Positions 13,404 to 21,399 of a stretch of 41,087 bases of DNA are shown piece after piece; within the stretch, counting starts at the first letter, position 1, and each line of letters starts with the position of its first letter. The notes beneath the pieces were generated by a model. It worked only from the letters and a program-made list of their open reading frames with translations. It had not been told where the DNA came from and made no database searches. The stretch is from NCBI GenBank assembly GCA_903858595.1, contig CAIOJL010000038.1:1-41087 (forward strand), read 5' to 3'. The position numbers and the translations under genes are program-made. The stretch is from an uncultured Spartobacteria bacterium. Lineage in GTDB: Bacteria; Verrucomicrobiota; Verrucomicrobiia; Chthoniobacterales; UBA6821.

Positions 13404-14276
13404 TTATTTATTGATCGTCACAGCCAACCTGCGAACGGCCTTAGCGAGACCCGGATCACCGATCATTTCCAGGGCATCACTGAATGGAAACAGCCGGCGG
13501 CGGCGTACGTTCTCCTCGGGCCAGCTCTTCAGGAGCTTCGAGATTTTCATCGCGTAGAGTTGAAGAAAGCGGCCGTCGGACATCTGGCATCGGGTCCGCA
13601 GATCCTGCCTGATAGTTCCGAGCACCCCCGCTTCTTCCACGGCCTCCATCATGGCGACCTCATGGGATGTCATGTCGGGTTCCTGACGGCCCTTGGGGAA
13701 AATCCACCGGTTCCCCGAGGAACTGGTGATGAGCAGGAGATGCAGTCGCCGATCGATAAAGGTGTAGGGCAAGATCCCCAACTGGCACATGCCTGATTGC
13801 TCGGGCGCCCCGTGAATCGCCATCTCAGCCGTTTGATACTCCTCGCGGTGGGTCACCTCCTCGCCGAGGAAGTCAGGCTTCTTGAACGCCTTGCTCGCCG
13901 ATGCATCGGGGAAAAAGACCTCCACCAACCGCAATGGCGCATGCTCGCCGGTAAATTCATCGAGCTTCATCCGCAGTCGTCCGTGCTTCATAATATGGCG
14001 GAGGCGCGTAATCCTCTGCCCCTTGGTAAAGGGCCAGAGCTTCTCGAAGTGCCCCTTCGTGATCTTGATCTCCTGCCCCGTCACGGTCCGCCCGGAGCGG
14101 TCGCGAGCCGACAGGGAGTAGCGGTTCCCCTCGCGACGCATCCGGAGTTCCTGCCCGCGCTCCCTGACAATGTACCCCTGCTCGATCTCCAGACAGCTCG
14201 AGAGAGCCATCTGGGAGGGTGCTGAGGAGAGTAGGAATTTGCGCCTGATGGGCGCCTTGGGTTTCGTTGTCGGCAT
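13404..14276 (-). CDS. CYTH-Nudix fusion protein
   Basis: A 290-residue two-domain protein. Residues ~9-157 match the CYTH/triphosphate tunnel fold in order: RRKFLL start, IEQGYIV (31-37), ELRMRREG, a central strand set, RLRHI, KLDEF, LVEVFFP, and a DFLGEEVTHREEYQTAEMA end. Residues ~163-285 are a Nudix hydrolase domain with WIFPKG and a Nudix box at 196-218 ending EAVEEAGV; the box has Met at 202 and 210 where the classic pattern has Glu and Arg, a substitution seen in some active Nudix subfamilies. In the CYTH part the ExExK motif is PIRRK and EVEF is EVFF, so several metal- and phosphate-binding acids are missing, suggesting a binding rather than hydrolytic role. The substrate is unknown; polyphosphate, nucleotides or inositol phosphates are conceivable. 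Confidence 0.8.
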   Translation of the reverse strand: MPTTKPKAPIRRKFLLSSAPSQMALSSCLEIEQGYIVRERGQELRMRREGNRYSLSARDRSGRTVTGQEIKITKGHFEKLWPFTKGQRITRLRHIMKHGRLRMKLDEFTGEHAPLRLVEVFFPDASASKAFKKPDFLGEEVTHREEYQTAEMAIHGAPEQSGMCQLGILPYTFIDRRLHLLLITSSSGNRWIFPKGRQEPDMTSHEVAMMEAVEEAGVLGTIRQDLRTRCQMSDGRFLQLYAMKISKLLKSWPEENVRRRRLFPFSDALEMIGDPGLAKAVRRLAVTINK

Positions 14277-14310
14277 GATTCTTTTACTAGCTTTTCACCT
14301 AATGCTAGGA

Positions 14311-14338
14311 TTGACAACTCGTGCCGCAAAGACATGAT
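14311..14338 (+). promoter_or_regulatory. Possible sigma-70 promoter for tRNA-His
   Basis: A perfect -35 hexamer TTGACA (14311-14316) is followed after 16 bp by CATGAT (14333-14338), a 4/6 match to TATAAT. The tRNA-His 5' end lies 28 bp beyond, a normal distance. The -10 box is imperfect and an alternative register is possible. Confidence 0.5.
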
Positions 14339-14366
14339 ATCAACCCCCCTTTTGGGAGGAAACGAT

Positions 14367-14439
14367 GGTGGCTGTAGCTCAATGGTAGAGCTCCGGTTTG
14401 TGGTACCGGCTGTTGCGGGTTCGAGCCCCGTCAGCCACC
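14367..14439 (+). tRNA. tRNA-His (anticodon GTG)
   Basis: The acceptor stem GTGGCTG (14368-14374) pairs with CAGCCAC (14432-14438). G14367 is the extra 5' G-1 diagnostic of tRNA-His, opposite discriminator C14439. The anticodon stem CCGGT/ACCGG encloses a loop with GTG at 14400-14402, and the T arm contains GGTTCGAGCCC. CCA is not encoded. It sits between the divergent CYTH-Nudix gene and the convergent glycosyltransferase gene; a T6 run (14442-14447) follows. Confidence 0.96.
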
Positions 14440-14455
14440 CGTTTTTTAAAGAACT

Positions 14456-15643
14456 TCAGGAGTACCCCAAGAGCATCTTGAGATTCTTCACCGAATCGAA
14501 GCACTCCACCGCAGTGATACGGGCCGCCTTGGAAAGTGCAGGCCAGTCCCTAAGAACCCTCTTGGAGGCCTCGACTGCCTCCTCCAGGTTGCGCACAAAG
14601 AGCATCCCTGATTGCGTCGGAAGAAACCGCTCGGCACCCGTCGGCTCCGTCACCACGGGACGGCCCAGTGCCAGAAATACGGCGGCCCGATCACTCAGCC
14701 ATCCGCTACCCATGATGGCCTCCAGCTTCACCGCAGTAAACTCGGCGGTGGCACCTGCAAGATAACGGTAATAGGACGCAGGCGTCCGGGTCAGAGTGTG
14801 CGGCGTGGCGACCTTCCATCCCAAGGAACGAAGACGCGCACGCTCGGGGTCATCGGGATTCAGATTCATGGCCAACTCAAAAACCGCCTCCGGAACCCGA
14901 CCGGGAAGTTCCATATAGGGGGCGAAAGCCGCCTGCTTGGAGTAGTCGTAATACTCATTGCCGATCTCGATATTCCCATCCCAATACCACTGGCCGATCG
15001 TTGTGAACCGGGGCTTGCCAGGCCCCATGGGGCGGGGTTGAAGTTTTAGAAGTTCGGTATCGACCAACGGAAAATAGCTTTTCCAGTGCACGATCGGCTT
15101 GGGGAGTCGTGGATCGATCGCCTCCATGCAGAGACCGACGGACCAGAACTCATCATGGGAGGACTGCCCCATCTCCATCTGGTCCATCCAGAAAAGCACC
15201 TCGGTCGGATCGAGACTGCAGAGTAGCCGACGGCCGAAAAGATTGGTGAGCGGCGGCTTGATCGAATAACTGAGATTCAGCAGGACGGCATGGGGTGCCA
15301 GTTCCTTCAACTCGGCGATCGGCATCCCGAAGGACTTCATGCCCACACCCACACCCATTGCCGAAGGATCATGCTCCTCAGGTCCCTTGGATTTCTGTGT
15401 CGGGCGAAGTAGCAGGCAATATTCGATACCGTAAAGAGTCATCCGGCGACGGAAGGTCCGGATGCACTGGACATCCTTTTCCGGATTGCCGCTCTCCTGA
15501 AGCACCTCGAGCCAGACACCACGGCGTCCCATCCGCTTCAGCCCCATGAGATACTGGAGCGGAACGGAAAAGTTCCCGCCACCCTCGGGATACTTGGCCG
15601 CGAAACCGCAACCAATAAAGACGGGAGGCAGGGAGGATTTCAC
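14456..15643 (-). CDS. Glycosyltransferase-like protein (paralogue 1)
   Basis: A 395-residue protein starting with GTG at 15643; no in-frame ATG was seen upstream before the repeat region. The N-terminus (VFIGCGFAAKYPEGG, then SVPLQYLMGLKRMG) resembles the first Rossmann half of a GT-B enzyme. The motif GWLSDRAAVFLALGRPVVTE (~313-332), which would bind a sugar-nucleotide, is shared almost exactly with the adjacent paralogue. It probably transfers a sugar to a surface or secreted glycan; donor and acceptor are unknown. It lies 95 bp downstream of the paralogue, separated by a repeat whose copy overlaps its start codon. Confidence 0.65.
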   Translation of the reverse strand: MKSSLPPVFIGCGFAAKYPEGGGNFSVPLQYLMGLKRMGRRGVWLEVLQESGNPEKDVQCIRTFRRRMTLYGIEYCLLLRPTQKSKGPEEHDPSAMGVGVGMKSFGMPIAELKELAPHAVLLNLSYSIKPPLTNLFGRRLLCSLDPTEVLFWMDQMEMGQSSHDEFWSVGLCMEAIDPRLPKPIVHWKSYFPLVDTELLKLQPRPMGPGKPRFTTIGQWYWDGNIEIGNEYYDYSKQAAFAPYMELPGRVPEAVFELAMNLNPDDPERARLRSLGWKVATPHTLTRTPASYYRYLAGATAEFTAVKLEAIMGSGWLSDRAAVFLALGRPVVTEPTGAERFLPTQSGMLFVRNLEEAVEASKRVLRDWPALSKAARITAVECFDSVKNLKMLLGYS

Positions 15644-15732
15644 AGGGATGAAGGGGATGAATGAGATGGGTGAAAGAAAAGACTGCTAAGACAAAATTAT
15701 CTTTATCCACTTAATCCCTTTCATCCCTGTGA
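15640..15732. repeat. Inverted pair of a 21-bp dispersed repeat
   Basis: Copy A (15640-15660, plus orientation) has core CACAGGGATGAAGGGGATGA. Copy B (15712-15732) is the same element inverted, with core CACAGGGATGAAAGGGATTA. They face each other across a 51-bp spacer and could form a hairpin between the two glycosyltransferase genes. A third copy lies at 40723-40743. The element contributes the GTG start codon of the downstream gene. Confidence 0.65.
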
Positions 15733-15738
15733 GTTAAT

Positions 15739-16920
15739 TTAGACGCCGGCTCGTTCGAGAAGGGAGGCCAGCACTTTCTCTGCCTCGAAGACTTCGCGGG
15801 CGATTTCGAGGGCCGCGCGGCTGTGCTTCTTGTAATCGGCGCGGATCGCGGTGACCGCATCCACAATCTCCTCCATGGTCGAGAAGGTGAGGAGACCCTC
15901 CTTGCCGCCATAGTGGGCAGTGAATCCAGTCTCCTGGGTGATCACGGGACGCCCAGCCGCCAGATAGCAGGCGGTGCGGTCACTGAACCATCCCGTGTTC
16001 AACCGTATATACTGGTCCTTTGCGCAGGTAAACTCCCCCTTGGAATTTCTGATGTAATCACGATAGCCGTTCCAATCGACGCTCAAATCATGAGGCAGCA
16101 CGAGCTTCCAGTCGTTTTTTCGGAACAGCTCTAACTCCTCTTCCTTCTTGATATCGGTCGCCATCTCGAAGGGTTCCCCAGAGAGTTTAGGAGCCTCGAT
16201 GAATCGGAGGAACTCGAGCGATTTGCTCCAGAGGTAGTTGGAATCCTTCCAGACGATGTCCTTCTTACCGCTGGTCGACCAGTTGCAGATCGTGGTGAAG
16301 AGCGCTGAGGGATAAGGCTCCGGAGCCTCTACTCCCGCACACCAGAGATCGGTCACCACGGGTTGCCGAGTCGGCAGCCATTTGAAATCATGGGTGTGCA
16401 CAACAAAGGCAGGCGTGCCGATATTCTCTCCGAAGGTGAAAAGGCGCCGGTGCTCTTTCAGGTAATCGATTGTCTCCGACTCCCCTTGGTCGATCTTGAT
16501 CTGCTCCACGCCGGGATCGCTCTCGACATAGATCAGGTTCCGAATGGTCCTCAAATCGTCGTTCATATCGTGCGATCCACAGATATTGAGCGCACAGTCG
16601 GCCTCCTTGTAGAGAGTCCTAAGTTCGGCAAGCGACATCCCGGAAATCTCAGTGGACTCCTTGAAGCGCGCGCAGTAGGCCCAGCGACCCTCAAACCCGT
16701 GTTCCTTGGCTAAGCGCCCCAGCGTTTGTGTCGCATAGGAGTAATCGTCGGAGATGTTGAAGGCGAGCGGATCGTAGGGATAGTTCAGCGTGTCCTCGAC
16801 ATAAGTGACCTCATGACCCAGCCGCTGAAGCCCGACGATGTAGTGGATATGCTGCCAGATGACCCCGGCGATGGGCATGCCGCCCATGAATCCCAGGACG
16901 ATGATCTTTTTACGTTTCAT
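15739..16920 (-). CDS. Glycosyltransferase-like protein (paralogue 2)
   Basis: A 393-residue protein starting at ATG 16920, which overlaps the ABC-exporter stop as ATGA. The N-terminus KKIIVLGFMGGMPIAGVIWQ is a Rossmann-type phosphate loop followed by HYIVGLQRLGHEVTYVE, as in GT-B enzymes working on lists of nucleotide-sugars. The C-terminal motif GWFSDRTACYLAAGRPVITQ (~309-328) matches paralogue 1. CgeB-type glycosyltransferases have the same layout. Its translational coupling to an ABC exporter suggests the two act on one envelope or exported molecule. Confidence 0.68.
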   Translation of the reverse strand: MKRKKIIVLGFMGGMPIAGVIWQHIHYIVGLQRLGHEVTYVEDTLNYPYDPLAFNISDDYSYATQTLGRLAKEHGFEGRWAYCARFKESTEISGMSLAELRTLYKEADCALNICGSHDMNDDLRTIRNLIYVESDPGVEQIKIDQGESETIDYLKEHRRLFTFGENIGTPAFVVHTHDFKWLPTRQPVVTDLWCAGVEAPEPYPSALFTTICNWSTSGKKDIVWKDSNYLWSKSLEFLRFIEAPKLSGEPFEMATDIKKEEELELFRKNDWKLVLPHDLSVDWNGYRDYIRNSKGEFTCAKDQYIRLNTGWFSDRTACYLAAGRPVITQETGFTAHYGGKEGLLTFSTMEEIVDAVTAIRADYKKHSRAALEIAREVFEAEKVLASLLERAGV

Positions 16921-18719
16921 GATTCGTTAGTTCCTTTCGGTTCGTGACCGGCAGCATGGTAGAGGCGGGCGTAGGATCCTCCTAAAGCGAGAAGCTCCGG
17001 ACCAGTTCCCTGCTCGGCGATGCGGCCATGCTCGAGAAGCACCACGCGTCCGAGATGATGGACCGTCGAGAGTCTGTGGGTGATGATGAGGGTGGTGCGC
17101 CCCTTCATCAGCTCTGCGATCGTCTCCATGATAGCCTTCTCGGTGGAGGGATCGAGTGCCGAGGTCGGCTCGTCCAGAAGCAGGATCGGGGCATTCTTCA
17201 GGAACGCACGGGCAATACCGAGACGCTGACGCTGCCCGACACTCAGATGTCCCCCACGCTCTCCGACCGGCGTGTCGAAGCCCTGCGGTTGGGCTATGAT
17301 AAAGTCATAGGCTTGGGCACGTCGCGCCGCCTCGATGATCTCTTCTTCAGTCGCGCCTTCGCGCCCGTAGGCAATGTTCTCCCGGATACTACTGGAAAAG
17401 AGAATGGTATCCTGCAAGACCATGCCGATCTGGGTCCTAAGTGAAGCCTTGGTGACTCCTCGCAGGTCATATCCGTCGATCCTCACGATTCCCGCTGTCG
17501 GATCGTAAAAGCGCGGCACCAGGCTCAGGAGAGTGCTCTTCCCGGCACCAGTCCCACCCACAAAGGCCACCGTCTCGCCGGGAGCAATCGCCAGATCGAC
17601 TCCAGCTAGTACCGGAGCCTTCGGATCGTAGGCAAAGGAGACTCCGGCAAAGGTGATCTCCCCTTTGGCAATCGGCATAGTTATCGCACCGGGGTCGTCC
17701 TTGGTCTCCTCCTCGCGGTCTAGGATTTCGAAGCAACGCTGGGCACCTGCGGCGGCACCTTCAAGGGCCCAAGCCGTATAGGTGAGTTGCTGGATCGGTT
17801 GGTAGAGTGTTGCCAGATAAGCGACAAAGACCGTCAGGTCACCAATGCTCAACCTGGCATCGAGCACCTGGATAGTTCCCACATAGTACATGGCCGAGGT
17901 TCCCACGGCGATGAGCGTCGTGACGACAAGAGCGCTCTTCATGGAGGTCATGTTCAGGCGGAAATTTGCCTCAAGGCTTCTTGTCGCATGACGGACAAAC
18001 TGACTCACCTCGAACGATTCTCGGCCGAAAGCCTGGACCATCCGGATCGAGCCGAGTCCCTCCTGAGTCGTCGCGAGCAGATCGCTCTCCCTCTCCTGGA
18101 TTGTAGTGGACTCCCTACGAATCCGCTCTCCGTAATGTTGGATCGCCCAGAAGAGAGGCGGAATTACTGTCATCGAGACAAGTGTCAGCGGCCAGTTCAT
18201 CCGGAACATGATGGATAGGGCACCCGCCAGGGTGACCACTGCTCCGAAGATCGTTGCGAATCCCTTGTTGTAGATCGTCTGGAGTGACTGGGAATCGTAG
18301 GCCACACGGAATGAGGAGTCGCTGCTGCGCCTCGTGTCGTGGAACTGAAGCGGAAGGGATTGCAGGCAGCTGTACAGCTGCGTGCGGAGATGCAAGAGCG
18401 CCTTCAGGCCGATCTTGATCAGAAGTGTGCTGGAAAGGAGATTCACCAGACCCGACACAACGGCTATCAGAGCCATGATCACGCAGAGCGTCAGAGCAGC
18501 TCCCCGTGCACTGGTCCAGGCGAACCAGTGGGTAATGAAAGCATGGGCCTCGGCAACTCCGGGTGCCGTTTCGGGCTGGAGAATGCCGTCCACCACATAT
18601 TTGAACGGCCAGGGGGCCAGCAAGTTGAATCCGATGCCGGCAGACATCAGCGCCACGGCCAGAATCGTCTGGCCTTTGTAGGCACGGAAGTAGCGGAGCG
18701 TGCGGAGATAGATGGCCAT
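16917..18719 (-). CDS. MsbA-type ABC exporter (fused membrane and ATPase domains)
   Basis: A 600-residue half-transporter. ATG 18719 is chosen over upstream frames because AGAGG stands 5 bp before it. Residues ~20-300 hold six hydrophobic segments (for example TILAVALMSAGIGFNLLAPW). The nucleotide-binding domain has Walker A GGTGAGKST with Lys394, signature LSVGQRQR (~493-500) and Walker B ILLLDEPTSALD (~512-523). As a homodimer it would flip a lipid or export a small molecule across the inner membrane. Coupling to two glycosyltransferase-like genes suggests a lipid-linked glycan or similar envelope component as cargo; this is inferred. recF lies 49 bp upstream. Confidence 0.88.
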   Translation of the reverse strand: MAIYLRTLRYFRAYKGQTILAVALMSAGIGFNLLAPWPFKYVVDGILQPETAPGVAEAHAFITHWFAWTSARGAALTLCVIMALIAVVSGLVNLLSSTLLIKIGLKALLHLRTQLYSCLQSLPLQFHDTRRSSDSSFRVAYDSQSLQTIYNKGFATIFGAVVTLAGALSIMFRMNWPLTLVSMTVIPPLFWAIQHYGERIRRESTTIQERESDLLATTQEGLGSIRMVQAFGRESFEVSQFVRHATRSLEANFRLNMTSMKSALVVTTLIAVGTSAMYYVGTIQVLDARLSIGDLTVFVAYLATLYQPIQQLTYTAWALEGAAAGAQRCFEILDREEETKDDPGAITMPIAKGEITFAGVSFAYDPKAPVLAGVDLAIAPGETVAFVGGTGAGKSTLLSLVPRFYDPTAGIVRIDGYDLRGVTKASLRTQIGMVLQDTILFSSSIRENIAYGREGATEEEIIEAARRAQAYDFIIAQPQGFDTPVGERGGHLSVGQRQRLGIARAFLKNAPILLLDEPTSALDPSTEKAIMETIAELMKGRTTLIITHRLSTVHHLGRVVLLEHGRIAEQGTGPELLALGGSYARLYHAAGHEPKGTNES

Positions 18720-18768
18720 GCTTACCTCTTGCCTAGGGCAAGAATCCTTTACCTTCAAGCCACGTCAT

Positions 18769-19890
18769 TCAGGACTCTGAACCTGGATTCCGGATCAGCC
18801 CAGAAACCGAATCTCCGGAAGCAACCATCTCCAGAGTCCCCTCTTCAGTAAACCGGTGGATCCTAGAACCTTCGGGAATAACGATTCCCGTCAGCTCAGC
18901 TGTGCTGAGAAGGGCCTGGGCTCCGCGAGGCATGCCGGCCAGAAGCGCATCGCGTCGTGAGGGATCCAGCTCTCCGAAGATATCATCCAGCAGGAGCAGA
19001 GGGGGTCTTCCATTCTCCTGGTTCAAGAGCGCGGCGACAGCCAGCTTCAGAGAGAGCGCGATCGTCCGCCGCTGACCTTCGGAGGCATAAGAGCCTGCAG
19101 GAATACCATTCAGGAGGATCAGGATATCGTCCCGCTGCGGCCCGACCCGGGTCTGGCGCAGACGCAGCTCCTCATCACGGCTAGAGAGAAGAGTCTCCAT
19201 CATCGGGACTGTAGCCCCCGGCTCGTAGCGTATCTCAAGTATTTCACCCGAGATCCTTCGGCACGAATCCGCAGCAAGTGGCGCAAGGGAAGCAACCAGG
19301 TCCCTTCGGAAGCCTAGGATCCGATCACCCGACTCGGCGAGCGGATGGTCATAGGCCTCGATTTCCCGGCGAGAACGACCCTCGCGAAGGAGCAGATTCC
19401 GGGAACGGAGGGCGCGGTCGTAATCCCTGAGATCCCGGCCATAACTCCTGTAACTTCCGCTAGTCTGTAGTCCCACGCTATCGAGCAGCTTGCGGCGCCG
19501 TTCTGCCGAACCGTTCACCAGCATGAGATCATCACTGCCAAACCAGACGATCCGGCCCTGCGCGAGATAGTCTGAGGTCGTGGCCTGCGGGACACCATCG
19601 AGCTTCAGGGACCGGACAGGAGGCGTGGAGGTCAGGGAGAGACGCGTTTCACCGAGCACACCCTGAACGAGCCCCTCGAGCGCGAAGGCACTCCCTCCGA
19701 AGCGGATCAACTCGGAGTTGTTTGATGTTCTGGGGGAGCGCATCCTCAGAAGCACGCAGGCAGCCTCCAGAATCGATGTCTTTCCCCGGGCATTGGGGCC
19801 GGTGATGAAGTTCAGACCGGGACCCGGTTCGTAGCTCAGTTCCGAGAAACAGCGGAACTCTCTGAGGATGAGTTGTGTTATCTGTCTCAA
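18769..19890 (-). CDS. recF: DNA replication and repair protein RecF
   Basis: A 373-residue SMC-like ATPase. Walker A GPNARGKT (31-38), the signature YASEGQRRTIALS (268-280) and Walker B PLLLLDDIFGELD (297-309) are in the RecF order, and length is typical. RecF helps load RecA at gaps in single-stranded DNA together with RecO and RecR. The best start is TTG 19890, since no nearby in-frame ATG was seen and the sequence MRQITQLILREFRCF is the normal N-terminus. It is not next to dnaA/dnaN here, unlike the textbook arrangement, and lies between nuoN and the ABC exporter. Confidence 0.93.
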   Translation of the reverse strand: MRQITQLILREFRCFSELSYEPGPGLNFITGPNARGKTSILEAACVLLRMRSPRTSNNSELIRFGGSAFALEGLVQGVLGETRLSLTSTPPVRSLKLDGVPQATTSDYLAQGRIVWFGSDDLMLVNGSAERRRKLLDSVGLQTSGSYRSYGRDLRDYDRALRSRNLLLREGRSRREIEAYDHPLAESGDRILGFRRDLVASLAPLAADSCRRISGEILEIRYEPGATVPMMETLLSSRDEELRLRQTRVGPQRDDILILLNGIPAGSYASEGQRRTIALSLKLAVAALLNQENGRPPLLLLDDIFGELDPSRRDALLAGMPRGAQALLSTAELTGIVIPEGSRIHRFTEEGTLEMVASGDSVSGLIRNPGSES

Positions 19891-19938
19891 TCTAGGAGAT
19901 GAGGTTCCGTGCTCCCCTCCAGAAGGGTGGCTAAAGGG

Positions 19939-21381
19939 CTAGCGGAGAGCCGCCAGCAGAGGGGCCGGATAGATTCCGAGGATCAGAATGCCTGCTCCGA
20001 GCAGAAGAACAAGCCACTTGGTGGTTGCAGAGACGGGGATAGCAGTTTCCTCGGAGGGTTGCTGCCAATACATCGCTCGGATCACCTTGAAGTAGTAATA
20101 GAATCCTGCCGCCACGGTGACACAACCAAGCATCACAAGGCCATAATGACCTTGCTTCAGGGCGACCTCGAAGATCAGCAGTTTGCCGATGAATCCAGCG
20201 GTGAAGGGAATACCGGCTAGCGAAGCCGCGGAGAGAAGCATGGCGCCTGCCAGGAAGGGAGAGCGCTTGGAAAGACCGTTGAAACGGGAGATCTCATCAC
20301 CTCCGGTAGCCTCGGAAACGGCCTGCAGGACTACAAAGGAAAGCATGGTCATGGCAAGGTATCCGGTAAAGTAGAAGCCGATCGCGGGGATCGCCATGAG
20401 GGAAGCTAAGCTTGCAATACCCATCAGGAGATATCCGGCATGGGCGACGCTTGAGTAACCAAGGAGCCTCTTCATGTTGGTCTGGGGAATCGCGGCAAAG
20501 TTACCAAAGATAAGTGTCAGGGCGGCAAGCAGCGTGATCACCGCGTTAAGCTTATTGGCCAGGACCGGGATCGCTTCCAGGGAAAGAAGGAAGCGGATCA
20601 ACACCACAAATCCGGCAGCCTTGGAAGCGACGGAGAGGTAGGAAGTAATGGGCGTCGGGGCTCCTTGGTAGACGTCTGGAATCCAAAACTGGAAGGGGAA
20701 GGCGCCCGTCTTGAAGCTAAGAGCGACCAGGATCATCGCGATCCCGAAGAGCAGTGCGTAGAGCGAGGATTCAGGCTGAGTCGAAATGGCGTCAGGCAAA
20801 GCCAAGATGTTTGTTGTGCCGGTGACTCCGAAAATCCAGGAGATGCCATAGACGATGAAGCCTGTGGAGAGAGCGCCCAGGATCAGGAACTTGGTCCCGG
20901 CCTCCAAGGAGGCCGTGTTCTGGCGGAGATAGGTGACAAGCACGTAGAGAGTGATCGTCGCAAGCTCCAACGAAACGAAAATCATGATGAAGTCGATTGA
21001 GCTGACCATCCACATCAGTCCCGCGCAAACAAAGAGCGGCAGGATGGCAAATTCACCGACGCCACCGCCCGCACGTTCTGAGGGAAGGTAGCGCTCCAGA
21101 ACCGTTCGGTAACCCGGAATCATCAGAAGCGTCACGATCGTCGCAACCAACAGGAACCGGACGAAGAAAACCGAGAGAATATCGGATGTGATGAAAGCGG
21201 CCTCAGAGCTTGCCGGAAGTGGCCCGATCTGCGGAAAAAAGCTCAGGGCAAGAACCCCGGTCAGACCAGCGGCCCCCAGATAGGCTAGGTAATCCTTGTT
21301 GGAACGGTCGGAGAAAGCCTCCACAAGCAGGAGGACGATCCCGAGCAGGACGACAGCGATTTCAAGAAAGAGCGAGTTCAC
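19939..21381 (-). CDS. nuoN: NADH-quinone oxidoreductase subunit N
   Basis: A 480-residue polytopic membrane protein, last of the nuoHIJKLMN run. It begins with GTG at 21381. It has about 14 hydrophobic segments and the antiporter-like motif MKRLLGYSSVAHAGYLLMG, plus VPFQFWIPDVYQGAPTPITS-like sequence (FPFQFWIPDVYQGAPTP) typical of NuoN. NuoN is one of three proton-pumping subunits in the membrane arm of complex I. It starts 18 bp after nuoM ends. Confidence 0.95.
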   Translation of the reverse strand: MNSLFLEIAVVLLGIVLLLVEAFSDRSNKDYLAYLGAAGLTGVLALSFFPQIGPLPASSEAAFITSDILSVFFVRFLLVATIVTLLMIPGYRTVLERYLPSERAGGGVGEFAILPLFVCAGLMWMVSSIDFIMIFVSLELATITLYVLVTYLRQNTASLEAGTKFLILGALSTGFIVYGISWIFGVTGTTNILALPDAISTQPESSLYALLFGIAMILVALSFKTGAFPFQFWIPDVYQGAPTPITSYLSVASKAAGFVVLIRFLLSLEAIPVLANKLNAVITLLAALTLIFGNFAAIPQTNMKRLLGYSSVAHAGYLLMGIASLASLMAIPAIGFYFTGYLAMTMLSFVVLQAVSEATGGDEISRFNGLSKRSPFLAGAMLLSAASLAGIPFTAGFIGKLLIFEVALKQGHYGLVMLGCVTVAAGFYYYFKVIRAMYWQQPSEETAIPVSATTKWLVLLLGAGILILGIYPAPLLAALR

Positions 21382-21399
21382 GGAATTCTAGGCGGCGGG

